In this document: piece by piece, positions 18,772 through 28,111 of the stretch
How positions within the stretch are numbered: the first letter of the stretch is position 1
Layout: each line of letters begins with the position of its first letter
NCBI RefSeq assembly: GCF_000156395.1
Contig: NZ_GG703820.1
Location: forward strand, 62,813 to 126,812
DNA length: 64,000 bases
From: Providencia rustigianii DSM 4541
GTDB taxonomy: Bacteria; Pseudomonadota; Gammaproteobacteria; Enterobacterales; Enterobacteriaceae
Direction: 5' to 3'
Notes under the pieces: model-generated
What the model saw: the letters and a program-made list of their open reading frames with translations, nothing else
What the model was told of the DNA's origin: nothing
Databases searched by the model: none
Translations under genes and position numbers: made by a program

Positions 18772-20280
18772 TTAAATGGAAATAACGCCTTTAAATAATA
18801 AGAAAACAACAATCAAATCTAAAGCTAATAATATAGCTAAAGAGATTAATTCCATCTTATTAAAAATAGGTAAGTTATCTTTTTTCTCTTTACGAGACCA
18901 AATAAAAATAGGTAAGCCACAAGTTAATAAAATAGGAATAAGTGCAACATATTGAATTTGGCTTGCATAAAGAATGAATAAGCAAAATAATGCACCAATT
19001 ACACCGCTCACCAAGGCGATATTACGACCTTTTTGAGAATATTGATTATATTCCTTATTCAAGCATATTTTAGTCATATAAAGCGTAGTTGTAATATAGG
19101 CAGGTACAACCATCAAGGCACTAATGTTATACATGGTATTCCAAGCATTGCTGGAAAAATAAACTAATAACATTGCGGCCTGCATAATGAAGCTACTAAC
19201 CCAAAGAGACACACTTGCTGCCTGCTTCTTGTTAGTACGTGCAAATGCTCGAGGAAATGCACCTTTTTGTCCTGCTACCATTGGAATTTCAGCACAAAGC
19301 ATTGTCCATGCTAGCCAACCGGCTAATACAGATATGATCAGGCCAATATTCATTAATAAGCTTCCCCAATCACCAACAACTTTCCCAAGAACACCGGCAG
19401 TAGAAGGGTTTTCAACTAATGATAATTCAGCTTGCGGCATTACACCAAAAGGCAATATAGATAAAAACATATAAATAATTAAAGCAATTAAGAACCCTAA
19501 TAACGTTGCTTTACCAACATCTTTTTTGTTTTTAGCTCGCCCCGATAATACAACGGCACCTTCGACACCAATAAATGCCCAAAGTGTTACTGTCATAGGC
19601 GCTAATATTTGCGACATTAAAGAAGCCGGTTCTATATGTTGATTAACTTGAGTAACAACTTGAGGCGCAGTCCCCCAAAAATTATTAAATAATTGAGTAT
19701 AATCAATTAATAAACCCAAGATAATAACAAATAAAATGAGAGGAACTAGCTTGGCTATTGTTCCTAAGGTATTCACAAAACCAGCAACTTTAGTCCCTGA
19801 TAATACAAGGAAGTTGTAACCCCAAATTAAAACTGAGCCACAAATAATTGAATTAAGGTTATTGCCGTCAGTAAATACCCCGGGGAAAAATTGATCAAAT
19901 GCATCCATCAAAATAACTGCAAAGGCGACGTTACCAAACGCAGTCATTAGCCAATATCCCCACGCCACACTAAAACCAATGAAAGAACCGAATCCTTCTT
20001 GTGCATACATGTAAACCCCTGCTTGTAAATCAGGGCGGAGATCCGACAGAATACGAAATGAATTAGCAATAAAATAGATACCAATGCCAGCTATCACCCA
20101 CGCAATAATTACAGGACCGACTGCAGAACTTGCGGCTGTATTTTGCGGTAAGCTGAATACGCCACCACCAAGCATTGACCCAACAACAATTGCAATTAAT
20201 GCAATTAACCCTAATTTAGTTCCTCCAGAAGAGGAGGCGTCTGTTGTGCTACTTGATGTCGCTGAAGGTTGATTTGCCAT
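18772..20280 (-). CDS. Basic amino acid/polyamine antiporter (APA family, ArcD/YdgI group), copy 1
   Basis: 502 residues with about 12-13 membrane spans. The unwound first helix GSMLGGGVFSLPQNTAASSA and the central FIGVEGAVVLSGRAKNKKDVGKATLL are typical of the arginine:ornithine antiporter branch (E. coli YdgI) and related to AdiC/PotE/CadB. A Ser/Thr-rich cytosolic N-tail precedes helix 1. It is encoded 101 bp after the AdiA-like decarboxylase and should exchange external amino acid for the internal decarboxylation product, consuming cytosolic protons in the combined cycle. A paralogue lies on the other side of the decarboxylase (22870-24336). The precise substrate pair cannot be read from sequence. 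Confidence 0.88.
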   Translation of the reverse strand: MANQPSATSSSTTDASSSGGTKLGLIALIAIVVGSMLGGGVFSLPQNTAASSAVGPVIIAWVIAGIGIYFIANSFRILSDLRPDLQAGVYMYAQEGFGSFIGFSVAWGYWLMTAFGNVAFAVILMDAFDQFFPGVFTDGNNLNSIICGSVLIWGYNFLVLSGTKVAGFVNTLGTIAKLVPLILFVIILGLLIDYTQLFNNFWGTAPQVVTQVNQHIEPASLMSQILAPMTVTLWAFIGVEGAVVLSGRAKNKKDVGKATLLGFLIALIIYMFLSILPFGVMPQAELSLVENPSTAGVLGKVVGDWGSLLMNIGLIISVLAGWLAWTMLCAEIPMVAGQKGAFPRAFARTNKKQAASVSLWVSSFIMQAAMLLVYFSSNAWNTMYNISALMVVPAYITTTLYMTKICLNKEYNQYSQKGRNIALVSGVIGALFCLFILYASQIQYVALIPILLTCGLPIFIWSRKEKKDNLPIFNKMELISLAILLALDLIVVFLLFKGVISI

Positions 20281-20340
20281 AAATAGAGCCTTTTAAAAGT
20301 CGTTAAAAAAACGCCAATAAATATATTTTTAGCTTTTATC

Positions 20341-20370
20341 AAGTACTGATGGCTCTCGTCACCAGTACTT
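20341..20370 (-). repeat. Intercistronic hairpin between decarboxylase and antiporter genes
   Basis: AAGTACTG / CAGTACTT inverted repeat (8 bp) around a 14-base loop, in the 100-bp gap of the operon. The T-tract is poor, so partial termination or mRNA end protection is possible. Confidence 0.5.
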
Positions 20371-20380
20371 TAAGCTAAAG

Positions 20381-22753
20381 TTACTGACGACCTTTTTTGA
20401 TGGTTGAAGTCACATGACGTTTAAAGGTTATATGCTTAGGAACCTCTACTGCTTTGCGGTCATCTTCAATAATGGCCCTAACCCAAAAATCACCATTATC
20501 ATCGACATTGATACCTTGAACTTCATGCTCAAACCCCGGATAGTGCTTATCAAATTCCTGAAGTGCACGTAAGTAACCAATAATTCCTTGGTTTCCTTTA
20601 GGTAAACGTTCACCGGGCATCAAGACTGGAATTCCAGGAGGATATGGAACAAGCATACTGGCGGCAATACGCCCAGAAAAATCATCTAAACGAATGTGTT
20701 CGGACTTATAGCGAACCACTTTTTGATAGGCATCCGCAGGTGTTAAAACAGGTTCAGGATCGGTATTAACCGCATCATTGATATGCTTCATTAAATCAAG
20801 ATCACACATTTTTTCATGCATTTCCTGACAGAGTTGTTTAAGGGTCAACTTATCGTAATTCGATGAATGATTTTTTAATGATGGAATAGCGTCAATCGCA
20901 AGTGTGCCATTGTCATAGAGTTTTTTGAATGACAATAAACTTTCGAGCAGTGTTCCCCACTTACCTTTGGTAATCCCCACAGAAAATAAAATCAAAATGG
21001 TATAATCCCCCGTACGTGCTATTTCAATACGGCGGTCATCTAGGAATTTTGTGATGATATAACCGGGGATCCCTCTATCTTGATATTTACCGTCAGGCGA
21101 AATTCCAGGGCAAGTAATAGTGACTTTTACTGGATCAAGCATACTGTTTGTGTCGGCTAAATCCTCATCAGTAAACCCATGCCATTTATCTCCAGCACGT
21201 AAACCCCAACAATTTGGGTCCTGACTCAGTAATTCAATCGGTGCATCTTCAAAACTGTATTTTTGTCCTGTTTCTTGATTCTTGACCTCCGTAGGCTGCA
21301 AGACATCAAAAAACCAAGCTGACTCACCTTCTTGCTCTTTTAATTGACGTTTCACGGACACAACTGCTTTACGGAACGCTATCGCTTCTTCTATAGACTC
21401 TTGAACTAATGATGTACCTGATTGACCTTGCATCATACTAACGGCCACATCAATGGATGCAATGATTGGGTAGTAAGGTGAGGTAGTTCCATGCATCATA
21501 AATGAGTCATTGAAATCATCAAAATTAAGGGGGGCACGTTCACTTTTTTTCACATGGATCATGGAAGCCATTGAGAGCGATGGCAACATTTTATGTGTTG
21601 ATTGAACAGCAAAAATAGTAGGACGATTTGGTGTATCCTCCACCCCCATAGCAAAACGATTTTTATATAACGGATGGAAGCGTGCATAAGCATACCAAGC
21701 TTCATCAAAGTGAATTCTAGGGGCGCTTTCGCCGAGATATTTAACAACATCGTTCACATTATAACAAAAGCCGTCATACGTGCAGTTAGTCACGACTGCA
21801 TAGGTCGCTTCTGATGTTGCTGCACCTTGACTTAATGGGCTTTGAGCTATGAGCTTATCAATACTTGCTTTTTTTAAACGCTCATTCGGAATAGGGCCAA
21901 TAAGACCATAACCATTACGAGTTGGTTTTAAATACACAGGACGAGCTTGCGACAATGTTAAGCCATGATTAAGCGACTTATGGCAGTTGCGATCGACGAT
22001 GACAATTTCATCTGCAGCAACAGCACCCTGCGCGACTATACGGTTAGAACCTGATGAGCCTGATACACCGTAAAAAGTCCAATCAGCACCAAAAAGTTCA
22101 GCCGCGATTTCTTCTGATTTTTTTGAGGGACCAGCATGAATCAGATAGTCACCCATTTCTGCGGTGGCGACACCAATATCGGCCCTCATCATGTTCTCGC
22201 CAAAAAAATTAATAAACTCAATACCTACTGGATGTTTTAAATATGCCATGCCCCCCATATGTCCCGGGCAATCCCAATAGTAATCACCATCCTCAGTAAA
22301 ATCTTTCAGTGTTTTAAAATAGGGTGGCAAGAGGTTTTCGGCGTAACGATGTACAAGCGTATAAATACGATTAGCCGTAAATGGTGGCGTTTCTGAATAT
22401 AAATAAATGTACTCACTAACTTCTTTTAAGACATCTAGAGGAACATTATCTGTAATATTTTCCTCCGACACTAATAAGAGCGGTGTCGTTGGATTTCGTT
22501 TACGTAATACGGCTACAACCTGTACACAATTCTTCGCCATATTAGGATCATTGTCGTCCCAATAAATAGCCACGGCACTATATTTAGGGTTTTCTTGAAT
22601 TAATCTTATTCCATCCTGAATTTTATCTGCGATAAAAACCTTAAAATCACGTTCTATTACGGCAGCTTTAAGGCGCTCAAGAGCTTGTTTGGCTGGGTGA
22701 TCTTCTTTTAGATAAGAAGATGATACAAATAAAATATTATGATTAAATTTCAA
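20381..22753 (-). CDS. AdiA-like Orn/Lys/Arg decarboxylase (probable biodegradative arginine decarboxylase)
   Basis: 790 residues from the TTG at 22753, which has GGAG 7 bases upstream and gives MKFNHNILFVSSSYL; the open frame goes further to 22849 without family support. In order: N-terminal wing (receiver-like) domain, PLP-dependent aminotransferase fold, C-terminal domain. The PLP lysine is K388 in QSTHKMLPSLSMASMIHV, close to K386 of E. coli AdiA (CadA uses K367). The segments VVTNCTYDGFCYN and HFDEAWYAYARFHPLYK also favour AdiA over CadA or SpeF. The reaction removes CO2 and consumes a proton, so with the flanking antiporters this is an acid-resistance module. A decayed partial copy lies at 15523-15914. 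Substrate needs assay. Confidence 0.88.
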   Translation of the reverse strand: MKFNHNILFVSSSYLKEDHPAKQALERLKAAVIERDFKVFIADKIQDGIRLIQENPKYSAVAIYWDDNDPNMAKNCVQVVAVLRKRNPTTPLLLVSEENITDNVPLDVLKEVSEYIYLYSETPPFTANRIYTLVHRYAENLLPPYFKTLKDFTEDGDYYWDCPGHMGGMAYLKHPVGIEFINFFGENMMRADIGVATAEMGDYLIHAGPSKKSEEIAAELFGADWTFYGVSGSSGSNRIVAQGAVAADEIVIVDRNCHKSLNHGLTLSQARPVYLKPTRNGYGLIGPIPNERLKKASIDKLIAQSPLSQGAATSEATYAVVTNCTYDGFCYNVNDVVKYLGESAPRIHFDEAWYAYARFHPLYKNRFAMGVEDTPNRPTIFAVQSTHKMLPSLSMASMIHVKKSERAPLNFDDFNDSFMMHGTTSPYYPIIASIDVAVSMMQGQSGTSLVQESIEEAIAFRKAVVSVKRQLKEQEGESAWFFDVLQPTEVKNQETGQKYSFEDAPIELLSQDPNCWGLRAGDKWHGFTDEDLADTNSMLDPVKVTITCPGISPDGKYQDRGIPGYIITKFLDDRRIEIARTGDYTILILFSVGITKGKWGTLLESLLSFKKLYDNGTLAIDAIPSLKNHSSNYDKLTLKQLCQEMHEKMCDLDLMKHINDAVNTDPEPVLTPADAYQKVVRYKSEHIRLDDFSGRIAASMLVPYPPGIPVLMPGERLPKGNQGIIGYLRALQEFDKHYPGFEHEVQGINVDDNGDFWVRAIIEDDRKAVEVPKHITFKRHVTSTIKKGRQ

Positions 22754-22869
22754 AATATATCTCCATTTTATTTTATTGTTTACTGCAAAAAATTGACAAT
22801 CATAAATTGATACCCATTCCTTAATGAATGAGGTAGGAAAATAAATCATAAGCTTATTTATAGGGTTAA

Positions 22870-24336
22870 TTAAAAATTAACAATACCATTCATAAAAAGA
22901 ATAATAATCAATATATCGAGCATAATTAAAAAAATAAAAATATTTAATTCCACTCGAGTGAAAATAGGTTTATCTTTAAAATGTTTCACTCTTGACCAAA
23001 TAAACAAAGGTAATCCGACTGTTAATAATATTGGTACCATCGTAAGGTATTTCACTTCACTGGCATAAAACATTAATAAACAAAATGAAATTCCTATCAC
23101 ACTGGTCACTAATGCAATTGTGGAGTTTTTATTTGTATATTTACTGTATTCACCCGTGATACAAAGCTTAAATAAATAGGCGGTTGACATTAAATATGCA
23201 GGTAAAACTGTTAGGGCAGAAATTGCTAACATCGCTAGCCATGCATGATTAGAAAAATAGACTAGGAAAATAACCACCTGCATAAATCCACTGCTCACCC
23301 ATAGTGAAACTGATGCAGAGCCATTTTTATTCTTCTGAGAAAACTTTTTCGGGAAAGTACCATCTTGTGCTGCAACCATAGGTATCTCAGCGCAAATCAT
23401 CGTCCAAGCTAACCAACTCGTTAATACTGAGACTAGAACGCCAATATTAATTAACCATTCACCCCAATCCCCTGTTAATGATTTTAATATTCCCGCAGTC
23501 GATGGTGTAGCGATCTCACTCAGAGTGCTTTGACTAAAGATACCAAAAGGTAATATTGAAACCAAAATACAGATAAATAGCGAGATAACGAAGCCTATAA
23601 AAGTAGCTTTACCAACATCTTTTTTATTTTTGGCTCTACCGGATAATGCAACAGCACCTTCAACACCAATAAACGACCAAAGAGCAACATCCAATGGAGA
23701 GAATATTTGGCTCGAAATAGAACCTAATTTTTGATGTGAAAACTCGGGGCTATGCCCCCAAATATTTTTGGTTAACTCATTATAATTTAAAAAATAAGCT
23801 ACCGTAAAAACAAAGACAATTAGAGGTATCATTTTCGCAAATGTACCTAATATATTCACGACGCCTGCAACACGAGTTCCGGATAGGACAAGAAAATTAA
23901 ACCCCCAAACCAAAATAGATGCACCAATAACAGATGGGATATTATTTCCACCTCTAAAATCACCAGGAATAAAATAATTTAGGGTATCCATAACCATAAT
24001 AGCAAAGGCAACGTTACTAAAAATGGTCATAAGCCAATATCCCCACGCCACAATGAAAGCAATAAAAGGTCCGAATCCCTCTCTTGCATACATATAGATA
24101 CCAGCCTGTAAATCAGGGCGAATATTGGATAACACAATAAATACACGGGAAATAAAAAACATCCCAAACCCACAAATTAGCCAAGCAATGACCACTGGAC
24201 CTACAGCTGAATTTTCAGCCATATTTTGTGGTAGCCCATCGACGCCACTACCAATCATTGAGCTAACAACAATGGCAACCAAGGCTATTAATCCAATCTT
24301 TTGATTTTCATTCTTCTTTGATATTTTCACAGACAT
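22870..24336 (-). CDS. Basic amino acid/polyamine antiporter (APA family), copy 2
   Basis: 488 residues, about 12-13 membrane spans, an obvious paralogue of the antiporter at 18772-20280: SMIGSGVDGLPQNMAENSAVGPV against the GGGVFSLPQNTAASSAVGPV of copy 1, and an identical SGRAKNKKDVGKAT loop. The helix-1 motif differs (GSGVDG against GGGVFS), at the place that lines the substrate site in AdiC, so the two may differ in substrate. It lies 116 bp upstream of the decarboxylase and is the first gene of the operon antiporter 2, decarboxylase, antiporter 1, porin. Composition is AT-rich like the rest of the region. Confidence 0.87.
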   Translation of the reverse strand: MSVKISKKNENQKIGLIALVAIVVSSMIGSGVDGLPQNMAENSAVGPVVIAWLICGFGMFFISRVFIVLSNIRPDLQAGIYMYAREGFGPFIAFIVAWGYWLMTIFSNVAFAIMVMDTLNYFIPGDFRGGNNIPSVIGASILVWGFNFLVLSGTRVAGVVNILGTFAKMIPLIVFVFTVAYFLNYNELTKNIWGHSPEFSHQKLGSISSQIFSPLDVALWSFIGVEGAVALSGRAKNKKDVGKATFIGFVISLFICILVSILPFGIFSQSTLSEIATPSTAGILKSLTGDWGEWLINIGVLVSVLTSWLAWTMICAEIPMVAAQDGTFPKKFSQKNKNGSASVSLWVSSGFMQVVIFLVYFSNHAWLAMLAISALTVLPAYLMSTAYLFKLCITGEYSKYTNKNSTIALVTSVIGISFCLLMFYASEVKYLTMVPILLTVGLPLFIWSRVKHFKDKPIFTRVELNIFIFLIMLDILIIILFMNGIVNF

Positions 24337-25019
24337 AAAAAACTCCCAAAATAAGAATGAAGAATCAAAAAATATTAATCAGTTTTTTAATTCTGGATCA
24401 TATTTAGGGTAAAGACAATAGAAGCCAAGTTAGTGGTTATTTTAATTGACATGTAAAAAAAACATTAATCGTATAATGGAACCATTAAATTTAATATATT
24501 ACAAACATTTACAAAGCAGTCACATTTAAAGCATCAAAAATAGATGGTAATATAATCCAAATCAATTCAAATTTAGACTAATATTTAAGGATTATATATT
24601 GACATTAATATTTTTTAATATTTTTAATTACAAATTAACTTCCATCAATATTAAATAATATAAAAAAACAAAAAATATCAATTCTTTACTGATAGGTATT
24701 TAGATATACATTCAGCAACATATATTACCAAGTAATTAAAAAGTATCAATAAAAAGACAAAATGCAACCATTATGAAAAAACATTAAATTAAATTTAACT
24801 TGGTTATCACATGTAATTTATACAATTATATTTTCATATAAGAATAGGATATTCAGTCAATTAAGAGCTGAAACTATTGATAAGATCAAATGAAGCTAAA
24901 ATGATAAATATCTGTTGGAATGACATACATAGAAAAGAGTAAAAAAACATGCTTAACCATTTTTTACATTGCATAAAAAGAGTAATGAGTTAATCACAAG
25001 TATCATATAAATAGATAAA
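24337..25019. other. Long AT-rich promoter region upstream of the acid-resistance operon
   Basis: About 680 bp without a credible open frame. It must contain the promoter of the minus-strand antiporter-decarboxylase operon and is long enough for several regulator or H-NS sites, but I cannot point to a specific one. Confidence 0.5.
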
Positions 25020-25047
25020 AGCCCCCTCAACAACACCAAGAGGGGCT
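25020..25047 (-). terminator. Terminator of the mur operon
   Basis: AGCCCCCTC / GAGGGGCT stem with one bulged C, 5 bp past the stop of the TauE/SafE gene; the minus-strand tail is TTTTATC. Confidence 0.8.
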
Positions 25048-25051
25048 ATTT

Positions 25052-25834
25052 TTACGGCATTATTACTTTCCATGTCATCATCACGGCACTACACAAAATC
25101 AGTAATAATGTCATGTATTGGAAAGTGCGCTCAGATAACTTCACTAACAGATATTTAGCTAAAGGCATCACCAATAACGCACCTGCACATAAGATTAGTG
25201 CCAGTTTTAAATCAGTGTAGCCATCTTGTGCATAAGCCAATGCTGAAGATCCTGATAAAACAGTTGTGACAATGATGGATGTCCCAATCGCCTGCTTAAT
25301 GTTTAAATTCATATAACGCAGTAACATCGGCAATACCACGACTCCGCCGCCAACACCTGTCGCTCCTAATACAATCCCTGCCATCACCGCAGGAAATGCC
25401 ATCGCCCGAAGTTGATTTTCTTTCACCGCTAATTTTTTGAGTGGATTAAGAAAAAACATCCGTTGGATAAACAGATACAGAGAAAAAATAATCGCCGTAG
25501 CAACCAGTAAATTAATTCCCCACTCAACCTGTTGTGTATATTCCGGGATACTTCCCAGCCAAGTCACAAATAGGCTCGATAAAAAGGTACTTGGTAGCAT
25601 AATGGCCAGTACAATCAATGCGCCTTTCATTGGGATATTACCCAACCGAAAGTGCATATATGACGAAGATATTTTCATCAACATCGATAAAAAGTTTGCA
25701 GTTGCTACTGCGGCTAAGGCATTAAGCCCAAAAAAGTAAGTGAGTATGGGTAAAACAATCACACCACCGCCTACCCCTGTGGTGCTAATAATTAAGCCAA
25801 TCAATGCGCCGATGGCTAATTCAGTGACAATCAT
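25052..25834 (-). CDS. TauE/SafE (TSUP) family membrane transporter, mur operon
   Basis: 260 residues with about eight hydrophobic spans. It has the two TSUP half-repeats: ISTTGVGGGVIVLPILTYFFG near the N-terminus and GIVLGATGVGGGVVVLPMLLRY in the second half. TSUP members export small organic anions such as sulfite, sulfoacetate and sulfolactate, among others. It starts 2 bp after murR and ends at the operon terminator, so it is probably cotranscribed with murQPR. That context suggests export of an acidic product of MurNAc breakdown (D-lactate is released by MurQ), but this is inference. No such gene is present in the E. coli mur operon. Confidence 0.88.
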   Translation of the reverse strand: MIVTELAIGALIGLIISTTGVGGGVIVLPILTYFFGLNALAAVATANFLSMLMKISSSYMHFRLGNIPMKGALIVLAIMLPSTFLSSLFVTWLGSIPEYTQQVEWGINLLVATAIIFSLYLFIQRMFFLNPLKKLAVKENQLRAMAFPAVMAGIVLGATGVGGGVVVLPMLLRYMNLNIKQAIGTSIIVTTVLSGSSALAYAQDGYTDLKLALILCAGALLVMPLAKYLLVKLSERTFQYMTLLLILCSAVMMTWKVIMP

Positions 25835-25836
25835 AG

Positions 25837-26679
25837 TTATCCTGCCTGTGTCACGGCTTGTCGACCTTTTTGTAAGGCGATATCCGTATCTTCATTGGCG
25901 AGTGTTAAATACTTAAAAAATAGCGTGTCGAAAATCACCATCTGTAACACTTGCGGCGTAATCACCCCTAGCTGGGTATGCTGCTCATCATAGTAATAAG
26001 GCAAGATTAAATCTGCGATACGTGCCGATTCGTCTTGCCCGAAGCGGGTTAAGGCAACCGTGGTGCAACCACTTTCCTGTGCCGATTTCAGCATCCGATT
26101 AATTTCAGGGGTATTGCCTCTGGCAGTAACCGCGATCGCCAAATCACCGTCATTTAAATTGGCAGAATAGCTAAGTTGTACGTGTAAATCCGTGCTAAAT
26201 AAAACCGGTTTATTAACACGAATAAGCTTATGAAAAATATCATTGGCGACAATTGCCGAAGAACCGATCCCAAACACCACAATACGCTTTGCTTCTACCA
26301 GTTTTTGAGCAATGGTGTCCACAGCGACAGGCTCCAGTAATTCCAATGATTTTTCAATAGCAGAAATAAACATTTGCCCTGATTTTGCGATAATTTGAGC
26401 CGTACCATCATTACGGCTCAAATTGCCATACAGCGTTTCAGCTTTAAGCTGTTTTTCATCAGATAAGTAATCTACTTTGAATTCAGGATAGCCACGGTAG
26501 CCCATCTGGCGAGCGAAGCGAATGACTGAAGCGCTGCTGACGCCTGCGGCTTGAGCAAGTTCAGCGGCATTCATCGCGACAAGACTGTCACGACATTCAA
26601 GCAAAAACTTGGCGATACGCTGCTCAGTCCCTTTGCCTCTCGTCAATAAGCTTTCCAATTTTACCGTCAGAGCTGACAT
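25837..26679 (-). CDS. murR: MurR-type RpiR family repressor of MurNAc catabolism
   Basis: 280 residues. An N-terminal RpiR HTH (about residues 1-77, AELAQAAGVSSASVIRFARQ, MGYRGYPEFK) is followed by a SIS sugar-phosphate isomerase fold domain (VFGIGSSAIVANDIFHKL, TARGNTPEI). In E. coli MurR represses murQP and is released by MurNAc 6-phosphate. Here the regulator is inside the operon, 15 bp after murP, instead of divergent as in E. coli. Two tandem palindromes in front of murQ are its likely operators. Confidence 0.85.
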   Translation of the reverse strand: MSALTVKLESLLTRGKGTEQRIAKFLLECRDSLVAMNAAELAQAAGVSSASVIRFARQMGYRGYPEFKVDYLSDEKQLKAETLYGNLSRNDGTAQIIAKSGQMFISAIEKSLELLEPVAVDTIAQKLVEAKRIVVFGIGSSAIVANDIFHKLIRVNKPVLFSTDLHVQLSYSANLNDGDLAIAVTARGNTPEINRMLKSAQESGCTTVALTRFGQDESARIADLILPYYYDEQHTQLGVITPQVLQMVIFDTLFFKYLTLANEDTDIALQKGRQAVTQAG

Positions 26680-26694
26680 GGCTATTCCTTCTTA

Positions 26695-28059
26695 TTATTT
26701 TTCTGGATCGTTGAAGCCTATTATCATACTGGCAATGAAACCGACAATCCATGCGCCTGCAACCGCAATCAGAAAATCAAGTATTTGCCCATCTCCAACC
26801 AATGGAATTAATGATAATCCCGCAGTACCAAATGGAATAATAATGCCCACATGGAAGAATGCCATTAGCGCTCCACCCGCAGCCCCACCAATACATCCAG
26901 CAATAAATGGCTTACCGAGAGGTAATGAAACGCCAAATAATAATGGCTCCCCCACCCCAAAGATACCAACGGGTAATGCACCCACTAATGTTTTCTTCAA
27001 GCGTGGATTTTTAGTTTTTAAGAATACCCAGAAACAGGAACCGACTTGCCCCATACCGCCCATCGCTAAGATTGGAAATAAATAGTTCAAACCAAAAGTT
27101 TGTAAAATTTCAGCATGGATTGGGATCAAACCTTGATGTAAGCCAGTCAAAAGTAAGAATAAGAAACTTCCGCCTAATATTCCCCCAGTTGCCACTGCAC
27201 CCCCACCACTGTTAAGCAGTGCGACAGAGACACCTTGCGCTAACACTTGGTTTAGGTAATGCCCTGCCGGTTGGAAGACCACTAATGCAACCATCGCTGA
27301 CACTAAAATAGTCACAAATGGCGTCACAATGAGATCCAAGCTTTCTTTAATGATACTTCTAAACCACACCTCAAATTTAGACGAAAATACAACCACCATC
27401 AGAACCGCAAATATGCCGCCGCTGTTTGGCTGAAGTTTTTCACCGAATAGCGTGATATCCGCCAATCCCGGCATTGCCAGTAATCCTGCCATCACGGCGC
27501 CAATTGACGTGGATGCGCCTAACTCTTTCGCCGTATTCACACCAATCATGATGGATAAATACGTAAAGACCGCGCTACCAATCAGTTTTAATAATTTAAA
27601 TAATTCAGGGAATTGCTCCACTACACCCGGCGCCACAAGGCGAACAATATTAATCATTCCCATGATGAGACCACACCCTATCAATGCGGGGATCGTGGGA
27701 ACAAAGATAGCCGCGAGAGTGTTGAGCATACGACGAATCGAAAACGGTTTTTTCTCCGGTAGAGATTCCGCATTATTCTCACTGGCAAGACCTTGGCCTT
27801 GCATTCGCTTATTCATCACTGAAAAAACTTTTGCCGCGGTTCCCATACCCACAATCACTTGCTGTTGTTCACCATTGAAAACGACACCTTTTACGCCTTC
27901 AATTTGCTTCAAGGCTTCTGAATTAAACTTACTATTATCTTTTAAAACCAAACGAATACGAGTCATGCAATGGGTTAGTGTTGCGATGTTATCGAATCCA
28001 CCCGCATATTTTTCTATTTCTTTTGCGAGTACGTCCAGATGTTCTATTTTATTGGCCAT
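26695..28059 (-). CDS. murP: PTS N-acetylmuramic acid transporter subunit IIBC
   Basis: 454 residues. The N-terminal EIIB domain has the phosphorylated cysteine at C31 in THCMTRIRLVLKD; the EIIC membrane domain runs from about residue 108 to the end with about ten spans and the FGVGEPLLFGVSLPLGKP signature of the glucose-superfamily IIC. There is no IIA domain, so phosphate must come from a shared IIA-Glc, as for E. coli MurP. Transport phosphorylates MurNAc to MurNAc 6-phosphate, the MurQ substrate. It starts 52 bp after murQ. Confidence 0.9.
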   Translation of the reverse strand: MANKIEHLDVLAKEIEKYAGGFDNIATLTHCMTRIRLVLKDNSKFNSEALKQIEGVKGVVFNGEQQQVIVGMGTAAKVFSVMNKRMQGQGLASENNAESLPEKKPFSIRRMLNTLAAIFVPTIPALIGCGLIMGMINIVRLVAPGVVEQFPELFKLLKLIGSAVFTYLSIMIGVNTAKELGASTSIGAVMAGLLAMPGLADITLFGEKLQPNSGGIFAVLMVVVFSSKFEVWFRSIIKESLDLIVTPFVTILVSAMVALVVFQPAGHYLNQVLAQGVSVALLNSGGGAVATGGILGGSFLFLLLTGLHQGLIPIHAEILQTFGLNYLFPILAMGGMGQVGSCFWVFLKTKNPRLKKTLVGALPVGIFGVGEPLLFGVSLPLGKPFIAGCIGGAAGGALMAFFHVGIIIPFGTAGLSLIPLVGDGQILDFLIAVAGAWIVGFIASMIIGFNDPEK

Positions 28060-28111
28060 AGTATTTCCCCGGTGTTGACTGAGTCATGACGCTGTTTATG
28101 TTATTTTTAGG

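Noticed and set aside
24446..24477. Plus-strand TTGACA and TATAAT as a promoter
   Set aside because: The spacer is 20 bases, too long for a sigma-70 promoter, and no plus-strand gene follows.
27452..28078. A 208-codon open frame on the plus strand opposite murP
   Set aside because: It is antisense to an intact EIIBC gene with clear domain motifs, has no ribosome-binding site and has low-complexity content typical of a shadow frame.
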